The notes under the pieces: model-generated
Databases searched by the model: none
What the model saw: the letters and a program-made list of their open reading frames with translations, nothing else
Told to the model about the DNA's origin: nothing
Made by a program: the position numbers and the translations under genes
Shown here: piece after piece, positions 1 to 9,821 of the stretch
Layout of the letters: each line of letters starts with the position of its first letter
Numbering within the stretch: the stretch's first letter is position 1
Assembly (NCBI GenBank): GCA_020721965.1
Contig: DYLS01000033.1
Span: 1-44,855, forward strand
Length of the DNA: 44,855 nt
Reading direction: 5' to 3'
DNA from: Blastopirellula marina
Lineage (GTDB): Bacteria; Planctomycetota; Planctomycetia; Pirellulales; Thermoguttaceae

Positions 1-148
1 GATTTCTCCTCGCTGACGCTCGTCGAAATGACATTCGGTTCCATACTCAGGGAACCTCTGGAACCTCCAACCCTCGTTGTCTCGCAAATCTTTTCCGTTG
101 CGGCTCGGCCATGAACCGTTACTGCGCTGCCGTACGAGGCACATCCCG

Positions 149-3100
149 CTACCTGAGAAAGCCGATGAAGAAGCTGAATACCTGCTCGTCGTCCGTGGGT
201 TCCTTGCTGACAGGGAAGGCGAAGTCCAGGGCGATCGGGGCCGGGCCCATCGCCGGGATGACGATCCGCAGGCCGAATCCCGGCGCCACGCGATAATTCT
301 GGTCCCAGGAGTCCGCGGTCCGCTCGACCGTCCCCGTATCGCAAAAGATCACGCCGCGGATCAAATCGTCGGCGGTAATGGGGAACATGTACTCGGCGGA
401 GGCCAGGAGCATCATGTGCCCACCGACAGAGATGCCCATCTCGTGCGGCGACGCCCCGCGGAAATCGAAGCCGCGAAGACTGGAGTAGCCGCCCGCAAAA
501 TAGTGGTCGTAGATCGGAGTATCGCTTCCCGTCGCGCTGAATCGCGTGCTCAGCCCCAGGACATGGCGGCCCGAGCCGTCCGGCCGTTGGCTGAGCATGA
601 AATACTTCCGCAGGTCCAGCTCGGCACGGGGATAATCGTATGTCCCCACGACCTGCTCGAACGAGACCTGGAAGAGGTGCCCTTCGGTCGGCAAGAAGCT
701 GTTGTCGCGCGTATCGTGCGTGAGCGCCACCTCGAATCCGTGCAGGATGCTGGTGCCGACTGCGTCCAGCAGGTCCTGCGGGGTCCCGAAAGGCGTGATG
801 ATGGGATCGCTGATCTTGATATCCGCGCCGCGGTAGGCAATCGTTCCCGACAGGTCCGGAGTGAATTGATAGCCGAATCCGATCCGCCCCCCCAATCGCT
901 CTTCGTTCCATTCGCGAAAGTTGCGGCGATAGTAGTAACCGCTCACGCTCAGGCTGACGTTGCGATTGAGAAAATAGGGGTCGGAAAAGCTGACGCTGTA
1001 GCGCTGAACCTCCGTGCCCGGCACGGCCTCCAGGCGGAACCGCTGGCCTGCCCCGCGCCAGGCGACACCGTCCGCGATCTCACGCCAACTGCGCGGCAGT
1101 CGGGCGATGTCGAAGTTCTGCTCCTCGACCAACACCGTCCCCAGCAGACCGGCATCGGAATTGACGCCGACGCTGAACAGCAGCCGCCCCGTCCTGGTCT
1201 CGGTGACGATCGGCTCGAGCGGGAGTTCGAGGGGTGGTTCGGGGGACGGCTCGCCCGTATCCCAATAGCCGTCCCACTCTCCGGGCGGTGGGCGATCCGG
1301 AAAGAGGATCGGCTCCGCGGCGGCGGACGTTCCTCCCGCGGCTACGCCACCGGCAGGAGCAACCGCCCCGCCCGAGGGCGTTGCGAAGGCACCACCCGAG
1401 CGATCCACTGCGTTCGCACCGGTCGGATTGGCGATCCCGGAGGGGTCGGCCGGGATGGCATCCGTGCCCGCCGTCGGAACCACCTCCGGTCGCTGGGGGC
1501 TCCAAGCAACGCCGGGAGATGTGTACACCGCCGGCTGAACTGCCGCGTTGGCTTCCAGGCCGGGCTGCTGGGTATAAACCGCCCCCTCCGCCGTGGCGGT
1601 GTCTTCCGCGGGCTTGCGGTTGGGAATCACCCGGCGCCACCAGGGGGGCGGCGACGGCAGGCTCGTACCCGCCGCTGGGCCATATTGTCCCCGATAGATC
1701 GTCGGCTCCGCCGTGCTCGGCGTTTCCTCGCCTCCAGCCGGTATCACGCCATCGTTCGGAACCAGGGTTGGCGGGCGAGGGCCGGGCGCCGGATCGGTAC
1801 GCGGTGGCGAGTTCCCTTTCTCCGCCAGGACGGGCCGTTGCCGCGGACGGCCGGTATCCGGGTCCGTCACCTCCGGTGGACTGAACACGATCTTCGGCAG
1901 CACGCCTCGCGTAGGATCGACCTCGAAAATCTGGGACGCGCGGAGCCGGCGCTCGCTGTCCCGCAACTGACGGGTATCCACAATGTCGGTGGGCGCGAGG
2001 GACATGCGGTCGAGCACGGTAGTCAGCCGGGTATGCGGAAATTCGCCCTGGATTTTGACGTTGATGCGGCCGACCTGATATTTCCGCCCCTCGTCGATGC
2101 GATAGACCAGGTCCAGCATCCCCGGCTCTTCCAAAAACCGCGGATCGACTTCGACGTCGGCGAAGACATGCCCGATCGCACCGTACTGGTCCTGAAGCTT
2201 GGCGACATCGAGCTGCAATTTGTTTTGGTCGAAGTAGTCCCCGGCCTTCAGTTCCAGGTCCTTCTCCAGCTTTTCGCGCGGCAGCTTTTCGTTTCCGAAG
2301 AAGGCGATGTTCCGTACCCGGTAGCGGGGACCTTCATCGATCACGAAAGTGACCGTCACCCACTCGCGATTGGAATCGAAGGGATCGGAATGGACTTCGA
2401 CGTGCCTTCCGACCCGGGCGCGGAAGAAGCCCAGCCCGCGATAGTAGGCCGTCAACCGCTCCACGTCGGCATCCAGCGTCTCGCGGTTGAACAGTCCGCC
2501 CAGGAACCAGAGCCAGCCGGGCTTGGTTTGGACCTGCGTCCGCAGCCGGGCATCGGAGGCAATGGTATTGCCGAGGAAGTCCGTCCAGCCGATGCGCTGG
2601 CGCCGTCCCTCGTTGATCAGGAAAACGGCCCCCTGATCCTCCGGCTTGTTCCCCTCCAGAATCATCACGGAGGCATCCGGATAGCCTTTACTGCGATACA
2701 GTTCCAGGATGCGACGCTGGGCCTCTTCCACTTGCCAATTGTCGAGCGGATCGCCGGTGGCCAGCCCGGTTTCCTTGGCAAGGCGATTGGCGTCGAATGC
2801 CCGGTTGCCCGCATAGGTCACGTAGTGCAGCAGCGGGCGCGGAAGCACCTCAAACACGACCAGCCTTCCTCCGGCGACCTCCGGCGTGTAGGTTTTTACG
2901 TCCAAAAACAGGCCGGTGCGATGCAATCGCCGCACGTCTTCTTCGATCAAATCCGGATTGAACGGGCGGCCGGCACGGGTCTTGATCGCGGGCAGAAATT
3001 TCTCGCGCGGCACGCCCTTGGCCCCCACGATCCGCACTTCCGTGACCAGCGGCGCCGCGGCCCCCGCCGATTCCCCTCCCGCCGAAGCCCCCGCCGCATC

Positions 3101-3340
3101 CGCGACGCCGGGGAGCGTCAGCGGCGGTCCTGCAACCGACCGCAGCGGCGATTGTGGAAAGGAGACATCCTGCGCCGAGGCCGCCGGGAGTGGAAACGAA
3201 CCAAGACCTGTCCCAAAGGCGAACGCTACCAGCACAACCAGCAGAAATGGTACCAGTGAAGATAATGCCGCAATTGCCAAGCCCTCGACGGCAACGGCGC
3301 CTGGCTTGACGAGGAATCCGCCGCAGCCCCGCAAGACCAT
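149..3340 (-). CDS. bamA: BamA/Omp85-family outer-membrane protein assembly factor with long disordered linker
   Basis: This is a POTRA plus beta-barrel protein that inserts beta-barrel proteins into the outer membrane. From the ATG at 3340 it has about 1063 residues. The chosen start opens with basic residues and a long hydrophobic stretch, and a signal peptide ends near ASAQDVS. Upstream in-frame codons only translate a repeat block and were excluded. About five POTRA-like repeats follow at roughly residues 98-490 (for example VTEVRIVGAKGV and VIDEGPRYRVRNIAFFGN). Residues about 491-710 are a Pro/Gly/Ala/Thr-rich linker with no fold that I recognise. The barrel starts near RTGRLLFSVGVNSDAG and contains the family LRGF loop motif (SSLRGFDFRG). 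The last residue is Arg, not the aromatic residue usual for barrels. Family BamA proteins are nearer 800 residues, and the linker explains the excess. TamA-like or other Omp85 functions cannot be excluded. Confidence 0.9.
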   Translation of the reverse strand: MVLRGCGGFLVKPGAVAVEGLAIAALSSLVPFLLVVLVAFAFGTGLGSFPLPAASAQDVSFPQSPLRSVAGPPLTLPGVADAAGASAGGESAGAAAPLVTEVRIVGAKGVPREKFLPAIKTRAGRPFNPDLIEEDVRRLHRTGLFLDVKTYTPEVAGGRLVVFEVLPRPLLHYVTYAGNRAFDANRLAKETGLATGDPLDNWQVEEAQRRILELYRSKGYPDASVMILEGNKPEDQGAVFLINEGRRQRIGWTDFLGNTIASDARLRTQVQTKPGWLWFLGGLFNRETLDADVERLTAYYRGLGFFRARVGRHVEVHSDPFDSNREWVTVTFVIDEGPRYRVRNIAFFGNEKLPREKLEKDLELKAGDYFDQNKLQLDVAKLQDQYGAIGHVFADVEVDPRFLEEPGMLDLVYRIDEGRKYQVGRINVKIQGEFPHTRLTTVLDRMSLAPTDIVDTRQLRDSERRLRASQIFEVDPTRGVLPKIVFSPPEVTDPDTGRPRQRPVLAEKGNSPPRTDPAPGPRPPTLVPNDGVIPAGGEETPSTAEPTIYRGQYGPAAGTSLPSPPPWWRRVIPNRKPAEDTATAEGAVYTQQPGLEANAAVQPAVYTSPGVAWSPQRPEVVPTAGTDAIPADPSGIANPTGANAVDRSGGAFATPSGGAVAPAGGVAAGGTSAAAEPILFPDRPPPGEWDGYWDTGEPSPEPPLELPLEPIVTETRTGRLLFSVGVNSDAGLLGTVLVEEQNFDIARLPRSWREIADGVAWRGAGQRFRLEAVPGTEVQRYSVSFSDPYFLNRNVSLSVSGYYYRRNFREWNEERLGGRIGFGYQFTPDLSGTIAYRGADIKISDPIITPFGTPQDLLDAVGTSILHGFEVALTHDTRDNSFLPTEGHLFQVSFEQVVGTYDYPRAELDLRKYFMLSQRPDGSGRHVLGLSTRFSATGSDTPIYDHYFAGGYSSLRGFDFRGASPHEMGISVGGHMMLLASAEYMFPITADDLIRGVIFCDTGTVERTADSWDQNYRVAPGFGLRIVIPAMGPAPIALDFAFPVSKEPTDDEQVFSFFIGFLR
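1211..1870 (-). other. Low-complexity linker inside the BamA-like protein
   Basis: This segment codes for about 220 residues between the last POTRA domain and the beta-barrel. It is dominated by Pro, Ala, Gly, Thr and Ser, with scattered Trp and Tyr (for example LPSPPPWWRRVIPNRK and VYTSPGVAWSP). It keeps the reading frame open without stop codons. It has no predicted hydrophobic segment and no clear tandem period. It would sit in the periplasm, tethering the POTRA arm to the barrel. Confidence 0.75.
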
Positions 3341-3441
3341 GCCGCCCGCACGCAGCCGCGAGACACATCCCCCGTCGCTGCGCTGATCAAACCGTTTCGA
3401 ATGCTCAAGCTCGTGATTCGTTTGCACCGGGTAAGCGGCCT

Positions 3442-3560
3442 TCCGTATTCCTGATCGGGCATTCCTGGCGGGGTATTTCTGGTCGGGCATTCCTGATCGC
3501 GCATTGCCGATCGCGCATTGCTAATCGGGCATGGCTAATCCGGCATTCCTGGTCGCGCTA
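3442..3560. repeat. Degenerate tandem repeat block, unit about 14 bases (5' of bamA)
   Basis: About nine imperfect copies follow head to tail with consensus GGCATTCCTGATCG. Variants include GGGTATTTCTGGTCG, CGCATTGCCGATCG, CGCATTGCTAATCG and GGCATGGCTAATC. The block begins about 100 bases upstream of the bamA-like start codon. The copies diverge at different positions and there are no unique spacers, so this is not a CRISPR array. Confidence 0.8.
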
Positions 3561-4000
3561 AACCGTATTCGCCGACCCGCCGCTACGGGCATCTCGCTGG
3601 CAGGCGTGTCTCACGAAATGCAGGTACCGGTATGCGTTCTACGAAAAATGCGTGATCGTCGTCGGGCGACGCCCGCCACTCCTGCTCGCCGCAAGGACGC
3701 ACTCCTTTTCACCGCAAGGGCAAAGGAATACCGGATCACGCCGGTTCTCGCAAGGTGAATTCTCCTACACGACAGCCACCCAACGGCTACACAACAGCTC
3801 AACCACACGTCAAGGAAAGCTCAGCGCCAGCTCATATGCACTTGTCCGCAGCATCCTCCACCTGTCCGCGGTTTCCAGAACGGGCTGAAATCTCCGCGGA
3901 TTGACCTTGCTCCACAAAGAAAAAGCCGGTATTACCTGCCAGTCCATTTCGAGATCGTCTCGCGTCTGCCGGGACCTCGCCTTTCCCGGAAAGTGTCCGC
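3561..4000. other. Intergenic region between divergent bamA-like and lipoprotein genes
   Basis: Apart from the repeat block at its left edge, I see no convincing gene, RNA or strong promoter here. Short open frames on both strands have no recognisable protein features. The sequence holds some loose A/C-rich stretches around 3760-3830. Confidence 0.4.
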
Positions 4001-5011
4001 ATGGGTCGAATCGAGGGAGATTTCGCACGAGGCCGCATCCCGCGTCAAGGGCCTAGTTCCTTGCGCGTGCTTCCTTTTTTCTTGCTGTGCGGTTTGCTGC
4101 TATTGACCCAATGGGGGTGTCAAACGCCGCGGATCGTCCGGGAATTGGAGCGTGAGAATCGCGAGCTGGAGAACAAGATTTGGGAGCTGGCGGATTTACT
4201 GGAAGACAAGCAGGCGGAGCTGGAGGCCTGCCGCCGAAGCGGCGGCTCATCCGCCCCCAGCCCAGCGACCGGCAGAACATCCGCGGGGCCGACGGAAGCG
4301 GCCCCTGCCTGGCCGGGGCGAGCTGAACCGCCGCCTTTGCCAGCACACGATAATCTGCCAGGCATCCAGATCTCGCCGCCGCTTCAGGAGACCAATCCCG
4401 AGCAGGCCCTGCCGGGCAGCGCGCCCCCTGCCGGCGCCCCCGGCGCGTTCCTGCCGCCCGACTCTTCCTCGGTCTTACCCCAATTCCCCGAGACCACGCA
4501 AACTCAGCCTTCATCCGGCGAGGCAGGAAAAACGGCTGCCGTCCCTGTCGCTCGCCGACAAGGGGTGATCGCGTCGGGCCGAGTCCGCCAAGGGAGCAGT
4601 GAAGAGGTCAACACACTCGTCTTGCATCCCCAGTGGGTGCGGGGGATCGACCTCGACGGCAGGCCCGGCGACGATGGCATTCAGGTCCTGTTCCAGCCGC
4701 TGGATAAGGATGGGGACCTGCTCGCGGCCGCCGCGCCGGTGAGCGTGGTGGTCCTCGATCCGCAACTCTCCGGCTTGACTGCCCGCATCGCTCGATGGGA
4801 CCTCCACCCCGACGAAGTGCGGAGTTATTTTGTCCAGCGGGGAGAGGCGTCGGGCTTTCTGTTGGACCTGCCTTGGCCCGCCGAACCACCCGTTCACCAC
4901 CAACTGCTGGTCTTCGTCCGCTATGTCACGGCGGACGGGAGGAGGCTCGAAGCCCAGGCCGAGCTAGCCGTCCATCCGGTCACCGCCGCCTCCTGGAATG
5001 GCAGCCCGTGA
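4001..5011 (+). CDS. Putative coiled-coil lipoprotein of unknown function
   Basis: The predicted product has 336 residues. A basic N-terminus leads into a hydrophobic stretch (VLPFFLLCGLLLLTQWGC) ending in Gly-Cys, an atypical lipobox that suggests export and lipid attachment. A short coiled coil follows immediately (LERENRELENKIWELADLLE, then DKQAELEACRR). Next comes a Pro/Ala/Ser-rich linker to about residue 185. The C-terminal 140 residues are compact, with mixed hydrophobic strands, and I do not recognise the family. The ATG at 4001 has only a weak GGAAAG upstream, and a TTG or GTG about 20 codons later would give a tidier signal peptide, so the start is uncertain. The gene converges on the membrane-protein gene at 5080, with about 68 bases between them. 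Confidence 0.7.
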   Translation: MGRIEGDFARGRIPRQGPSSLRVLPFFLLCGLLLLTQWGCQTPRIVRELERENRELENKIWELADLLEDKQAELEACRRSGGSSAPSPATGRTSAGPTEAAPAWPGRAEPPPLPAHDNLPGIQISPPLQETNPEQALPGSAPPAGAPGAFLPPDSSSVLPQFPETTQTQPSSGEAGKTAAVPVARRQGVIASGRVRQGSSEEVNTLVLHPQWVRGIDLDGRPGDDGIQVLFQPLDKDGDLLAAAAPVSVVVLDPQLSGLTARIARWDLHPDEVRSYFVQRGEASGFLLDLPWPAEPPVHHQLLVFVRYVTADGRRLEAQAELAVHPVTAASWNGSP

Positions 5012-5079
5012 CGGACCGGGCGTTGGGCAAAGCCTCCGCACGGCATCATGGTTTCCAGCCCACGCCCAGCCCCTGCAAA

Positions 5080-5682
5080 TTACCGCGGCTCGTCTTCCGC
5101 GGCAGACGGGGAGGTCGCGGGACCTTGCAAATAGGGTTCAGCCAAGGCCTTGCCGTTTCCCTGAACCCGTTTCAAGCGGTCGGCTAGCACCTGCAACTTG
5201 AGTTGTTCCAGATCCGATTCATCCCGCAATCTGCCATAGTAGTGCCACGAGGCCAGCATGTCGGCCAGGGCGGTGAGCAGCATCCAGACGACGAGCAGGG
5301 CGACAAAACCCCAGTAGGCCAGCCCCAAGAGAGTCGGCGTGTCGCGTCCTGGCCACCAGCTTCCCACGAGCATCAACGCCCCGGCCAGGGCGCACAACCC
5401 CCCGGCCTGGACCCGGCGATAGAACTGCCGACGGCGAAAAGTGGCCTCGCCAACTTCTCCCGCGCCTCCCCGGCGAAACCGCTGGACAGCCCACGCGCTC
5501 CAGGCGATCAAACCCAGCCCGGTGAGAAGCACCACCACGGAAAAAGCAACTCCCACCCAAGCCGCGGGCGGGGGAACTCCCGCTGCTTCGGCAAACAAAG
5601 GCAGCCCCCAACCGGAGATCGAAGCATGGCTAGCCAGCACGCCGCGGAGATCCTCTTTCGCTAGAGCGGGCCGCCGTCGCAC
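5080..5682 (-). CDS. Small membrane protein of unknown function
   Basis: The predicted product has 200 residues and three probable transmembrane segments: around residues 38-64 (WVGVAFSVVVLLTGLGLIAW), 93-110 (GLCALAGALMLVGSWW) and 118-142 (LLGLAYWGFVALLVVWMLLT). A charged cytosolic tail follows (HYYGRLRDESDLEQLKLQVL and after). The reading starts at a GTG. A second in-frame GTG 14 codons later, preceded by AGAGGA, is a credible alternative start. I do not recognise the family, and the neighbours give no functional hint. Confidence 0.65.
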   Translation of the reverse strand: MRRRPALAKEDLRGVLASHASISGWGLPLFAEAAGVPPPAAWVGVAFSVVVLLTGLGLIAWSAWAVQRFRRGGAGEVGEATFRRRQFYRRVQAGGLCALAGALMLVGSWWPGRDTPTLLGLAYWGFVALLVVWMLLTALADMLASWHYYGRLRDESDLEQLKLQVLADRLKRVQGNGKALAEPYLQGPATSPSAAEDEPR

Positions 5683-5896
5683 CGGACCGAGACGATCGGC
5701 CCGGGAAGGCGGTCCTCAAGAAAAAGCAAACGGTCGGCGAATCCTATCGTATCGCCAACCGTATTCTAGCGTAATCGGCCGCCAGCGACTGTGCTACTCG
5801 GGTAGGCATCGCCCCGCCGCCATGCCGCCGACCAGCAACCGGAAGGACGAAAAACTCCACGTCACCTTGCCGGGGACGTGCCGTTTGCGGGTCACG

Positions 5897-6175
5897 TCAC
5901 TGCTCGCAGAGCGGCGTCTTCTTTTCCGTAATCTTGGGGCACTGGGGCGCCATGTCGGCATTGATCTGGATGTATTCCTTCCACTCATCCGGCACGTTGT
6001 CGGCCAGAAAGATTGCCTCGACCGGGCACTCCGGCACGCACGCCTCGCAATCGATGCATTCATCCGGGTGAATGTACAACATGCGTTCGCCCTCGTAGAA
6101 GCACTCTACGGGGCAGACCACAACGCAATCGGTGTACTTGCAGTCCACGCATGGTTTGCACACGACGTGAGCCAT
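5897..6175 (-). CDS. fdxA: Seven-iron ferredoxin (3Fe-4S plus 4Fe-4S)
   Basis: This is a 92-residue soluble electron carrier that closely follows Azotobacter FdI-type ferredoxins. Counting the initiator Met, Cys9, Cys17 and Cys50 match the 3Fe-4S ligands, and Cys21, Cys40, Cys43 and Cys46 match the 4Fe-4S ligands. Cys12 and Cys25 are the usual non-ligand cysteines, and Cys6 is extra. The block [19 protein letters not shown] is characteristic. The family's C-terminal extension is present but short, ending [10 protein letters not shown], against about 107 residues in the classical proteins. The ATG is preceded by AAAGGACG at good spacing. It is a single gene, not in an obvious operon. Redox partners cannot be read from the context. 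Confidence 0.93.
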   Translation of the reverse strand: MAHVVCKPCVDCKYTDCVVVCPVECFYEGERMLYIHPDECIDCEACVPECPVEAIFLADNVPDEWKEYIQINADMAPQCPKITEKKTPLCEQ

Positions 6176-6638
6176 GAAACGTCCTTTCTTCGTTCAATCG
6201 CGAGTAGCTCGTCCAATCTCGAAGCAACGACCGGCCGCGCCAGACACCATGCCAGCGACGGCCGCCGTCCGACCGTGTCGGATTTCAGCGGACAGGCAGA
6301 CTTATCAAATCCTATGATGACATTATTCGCCCGTCAAGAGAACCGGATTGGCCCATCAGGGGAACAGGCCGAGCGGCGCCTTTTGCCTGCCGAGTCCCGT
6401 AACCGTAGCGTACCCTGAAAGCCCCCCCACACGGCTGGCCGGTGAGAGTGTTTTGCCTGCCAAGCAGGGCAAAACGGCAAGGACGCTCGCCGCGGCCACC
6501 GCCGCATTGAGAAAGCGTCAAGAAAGGCGAAGAGCCCGGTACGAGACCGAGCGCTTCGCGATTCTGCACGGTGGGGAAGGATTTTCGTGACCGACTGGGC
6601 GGATCGCCCACCAAGGTCTTAGACCGGCCAAGCGACGG
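6176..6638. other. Intergenic region without recognisable features
   Basis: This is the spacer between the ferredoxin and the acyl-CoA synthetase/GNAT gene, both on the minus strand. I see no gene, tandem repeat or clear terminator hairpin. The ferredoxin promoter presumably lies near 6190-6320, but no convincing -35/-10 pair stands out. Confidence 0.4.
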
Positions 6639-9326
6639 TTACGCCAAGGGACGCGAGACCAGCACCACCTCCTGGTCGGCCTTGTCATTGAATTCGAAGC
6701 CGCGGTTGCGGAAGGTGGCGAGCATGCGGGCATTGTCCTTGGAGGTCTCGGCAACGACTCGCTTGATGCCCCAGCGCTTGGCGACTTCCAGGCAGTAGTC
6801 GGTGAGCAGGCCGCCCAGCCCGCGGCTGTGCCAACGATCCACCACGATGACGGCGTATTCGGCGACCTCGTGGTTGGCATCTGAGACGAGCCGCCCGACG
6901 CCGATCAGGCGTCTTTGCCCTTCCTCTTCCACTTCCGCCACGATCCCGATTTCCCGGTCGTAGTCGATGAAGCAATAACGCGAGGCCATTTCGTGCGTGG
7001 TTTGCTTGAACAGGTAGCTGAAGCGGAACCACAGCGACTGCGTGGAGCAGCTTGCCAGCAGCTCGTGCCACATCGGCTCGTCTTCCGGCTTGATGGGCCG
7101 CAAGATCACCGGCGTGCCGTCCTTGAGCTGTCTTTCCGTGACGAACTCCTCGGGATAGGGGCGGATGGCCAGATGGGCGTAGGGTCGCACACCATACACC
7201 AGGGCGTTGCGATCCACGATGACGCGGGCGTCCAGGGCGATCACCTCATCCGGCGTGACGAGCAGCGGGTTGACGTCCAGCTCTTGAATCTCGGGATAGT
7301 CGGCCACGAGATAGGAGAATCGCATCAAGGCCTCAATCAGTTTGTCGATGTTGACGCCCGGCCGGCCGCGATAGCCGCGCAGGAGCGGCCAGGATTTGAG
7401 CGATTCCAAGGCCCGACGTGCCAGCGTCTCGTTGAGCGGGGGCAGCGCCAAGGCTCGATCTTGGAAGACCTCGGCCGCCACGCCGCCCATCCCGACCAGA
7501 ATCACCGAACCGAAGACCGGGTCGCGCTTGGTGCCGATGATCAACTCGAAACTGTTGGGGTAGCTGACCATCTTCTGCACGGTGCAGCCGATGATCTGGG
7601 CATCGGGCCGCCGCTCGGCCGCTCGTTGCGTCATCTGCTCGAAGGCCTCGCGGACAGCGGATTCGGAGGCCAGGTTCAGCTTTACGCCGCCCACGTCCGT
7701 CTTGTGCGTAATCTGCGGCGAGTGAATCTTCATCACCACGGGGAAGCCGATCCGCCTGGCGATCTCCACGGCCTGTTCAGCAGTGCGGGCCAAGAAGGGC
7801 TTGCTGACGGGGATACCATACGCTTCGAGAAAGGCCTTGGACACGCTTTCCGTAAGAACCTCGGCCCCCTCCGTAAGCAGGCTTTCGAACACCCCCCGGA
7901 GCCGCTGACGATCGAAGGAGAACGAAACAGGGATGTCGCGCGGCGTCTCGTGCAGCAGGGTCAGGTTTCGGGCATAGGAGACCAGATGCATGAACGCCCG
8001 GACGGCCTTCTCCGGCGTGGCATATGAGGCCACGCCGAAGTCGTTCAGAACTTGCATGCCATCCGCCACGGTATGGCCACCCATCCAGGCCGCCAGGACC
8101 GGCTTTTTGTGTTTTTTCGCCACCTCGCCCACCGCCCGGGCCGTACCAGTGGAGTCGGTCATCGCCTGTGGCGTCAGAATCACCAGCACCGCGTCCACGT
8201 TGGGGTCCTGCAACACCACGTCCAGGGCTTTCGCGTAGCGTTCGGGCGGGGCATCGCCGAGCACGTCCACGGGGTTATTGTGCGACCAGAACGGCGGCAG
8301 GAATTCGTTCAACCTCTGAAGGGTCTCGTCGGACAGCGGAGCCAGATGGCCGTCCCGCGCTATCAAGGCGTCCGTCGTCATCACACCTGGCCCGCCGGCG
8401 TTGGTGACAATCGCTAGCCGGTCACCCTTGGGAGGCTGCTGCCGGGCGAGCAACTCGGCACAATCGAACATGTCCTCGATTTGGAAGATGCGTTCGATCC
8501 CCGCTCGCTGGAATGCCGCCTCGTACACGGCATCGACCCCGGCCATCGCGCCGGTATGCGAGGCCGCCGCGGCCGCGGACTCGGCAAATCGGCCAGACTT
8601 GAAGGCCACAATCGGCTTGGAGCGTGCAAACGCCCGGGCCGCCGACATGAATTCCCTCGCCTCCGTGATCGACTCGATGTACAGAATGATGGATTGCGTT
8701 TCGGTTTGCGACCCGAAATAGTCGATCAGATCGGCAATCGAGACGTCCAGCATGTTGCCGACGGACACGAAATAGGAAAACCCGATCCCCTGATCGATCG
8801 CCCAGTCCAGTACCGAAGTGCACAACGCCCCGGATTGAGAGATGAAGCCGATGTGCCCCTTGGGCGGGGTCTCGGCCGCAAAACTCGCGTTCAAAGAGAG
8901 TCCCGGGACAATGAGTCCCAGACAATTGGGGCCGATGATCCGCATGCCGGGGAATTTTGCCTGCTCCTGGAGGATCTGGGCCTCCAGCTTGCGGCCCTCT
9001 TCGCCGATCTCTCGGAATCCTGCCGAAATCACCACGATGCCCCGGGTACCAGCCTCGCCCAGATCGCGGATCAAGCCCGGCACGGTCCGGCCTGGCGTGC
9101 AGATTACTGCCAGGTCGGGGGCATGAGGCAGGCTCTGCACATCCTTGTAGGCATGGATACCCTGCACCGATTCTCGCTTGGAATTCACCGGATACACTAC
9201 CCCCGGGAATCCCGAACCGACCAGATTTTGCAGCACGGTATAACCAACGCTGGTCGGTGTGTCGCTGGCACCGATGACGGCCACACGCTGCGGATGGAAA
9301 ATCTTATTTAGGTTTTCGATACTCAC
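6639..9326 (-). CDS. ADP-forming acyl-CoA synthetase fused to GNAT acetyltransferase
   Basis: The 895-residue product joins an NDP-forming acyl/acetyl-CoA synthetase to a C-terminal GNAT domain, the architecture of protein lysine acetyltransferases such as PatZ. In order there is a CoA-binding Rossmann domain (RVAVIGASDTP, residues 14-24), a succinyl-CoA-ligase-like domain with the phospho-His motif SHTGAMAG (His257), an ATP-grasp domain (about 470-700, FPVVMKIHSPQITHKTDVGG) and GNAT (about 725-895, with acetyl-CoA loop SRGLGGLL). Pat-type members often lose the phospho-His. Here it is kept, so the synthetase half may be active. The start is a GTG preceded by GGGAGAGGA. It could make acetyl-CoA and ATP, or sense acyl-CoA and acetylate proteins. 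I cannot decide which from sequence alone. Confidence 0.92.
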   Translation of the reverse strand: MSIENLNKIFHPQRVAVIGASDTPTSVGYTVLQNLVGSGFPGVVYPVNSKRESVQGIHAYKDVQSLPHAPDLAVICTPGRTVPGLIRDLGEAGTRGIVVISAGFREIGEEGRKLEAQILQEQAKFPGMRIIGPNCLGLIVPGLSLNASFAAETPPKGHIGFISQSGALCTSVLDWAIDQGIGFSYFVSVGNMLDVSIADLIDYFGSQTETQSIILYIESITEAREFMSAARAFARSKPIVAFKSGRFAESAAAAASHTGAMAGVDAVYEAAFQRAGIERIFQIEDMFDCAELLARQQPPKGDRLAIVTNAGGPGVMTTDALIARDGHLAPLSDETLQRLNEFLPPFWSHNNPVDVLGDAPPERYAKALDVVLQDPNVDAVLVILTPQAMTDSTGTARAVGEVAKKHKKPVLAAWMGGHTVADGMQVLNDFGVASYATPEKAVRAFMHLVSYARNLTLLHETPRDIPVSFSFDRQRLRGVFESLLTEGAEVLTESVSKAFLEAYGIPVSKPFLARTAEQAVEIARRIGFPVVMKIHSPQITHKTDVGGVKLNLASESAVREAFEQMTQRAAERRPDAQIIGCTVQKMVSYPNSFELIIGTKRDPVFGSVILVGMGGVAAEVFQDRALALPPLNETLARRALESLKSWPLLRGYRGRPGVNIDKLIEALMRFSYLVADYPEIQELDVNPLLVTPDEVIALDARVIVDRNALVYGVRPYAHLAIRPYPEEFVTERQLKDGTPVILRPIKPEDEPMWHELLASCSTQSLWFRFSYLFKQTTHEMASRYCFIDYDREIGIVAEVEEEGQRRLIGVGRLVSDANHEVAEYAVIVVDRWHSRGLGGLLTDYCLEVAKRWGIKRVVAETSKDNARMLATFRNRGFEFNDKADQEVVLVSRPLA

Positions 9327-9423
9327 GGTCCTCTCCCGGATTGGCTGTTGGAAGCACCAAAGGTTGACAGAGCCTGAAAGCGTCGAGCAGTCTGCCTAGA
9401 GAAAGATAAACTATGCAGACTGG

Positions 9424-9451
9424 TTAATATATCATCTCGACGCAATTTCAA
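9424..9451 (-). promoter_or_regulatory. Candidate sigma-70-type promoter for the synthetase/GNAT gene
   Basis: On the minus strand TTGAAA (9446-9451) and TATTAA (9424-9429) are 16 bases apart, about 95 bases upstream of the GTG start at 9326. They sit in a markedly AT-rich stretch (about 9400-9530) within otherwise GC-rich DNA. This is pattern matching only. Confidence 0.35.
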
Positions 9452-9821
9452 AAAGGATTCACGATTGGCGATACTGAAGCGTTTATATCACTTATTTCGA
9501 TTGACACCCAAATATTCAATCTTACGGTTAATGCCAAGCGCCGTAGTCACAACTCGCAGACGCCGTAGCCAAAACGATACGGTCAAGACCTCGGAATCCG
9601 TCGGCCGCCTCCCAAGCCCACCTCGTCCATCGGCAGGCCAAGCCGTTCGGCCAATTTTTCGCGGCACGCAGTGGAAATATGCCACCCCAGCCGGCAAAAT
9701 TCCCCTAGGCTGTGTAATTGTGCCTTTCTTAGCTACGCAAGTCCGATCCTACTTGTTTGTCGTGTTTCGGATTCGTGGCCTTCGGATGCTGCCTCCAGCT
9801 CGGGCTAAGGCTTCTCCACCA

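Noticed and set aside
77-3259. Very long plus-strand open frame opposite the bamA-like gene
   Set aside because: It has no recognisable domain, is Arg/His/Gly-rich like other antisense frames in GC-rich DNA, and the minus strand codes for a clear Omp85 protein.
3341-3490. N-terminal extension of the bamA-like protein to an upstream ATG
   Set aside because: The extension translates repeat DNA and would bury the signal peptide. The ATG at 3340 gives a normal exported N-terminus.
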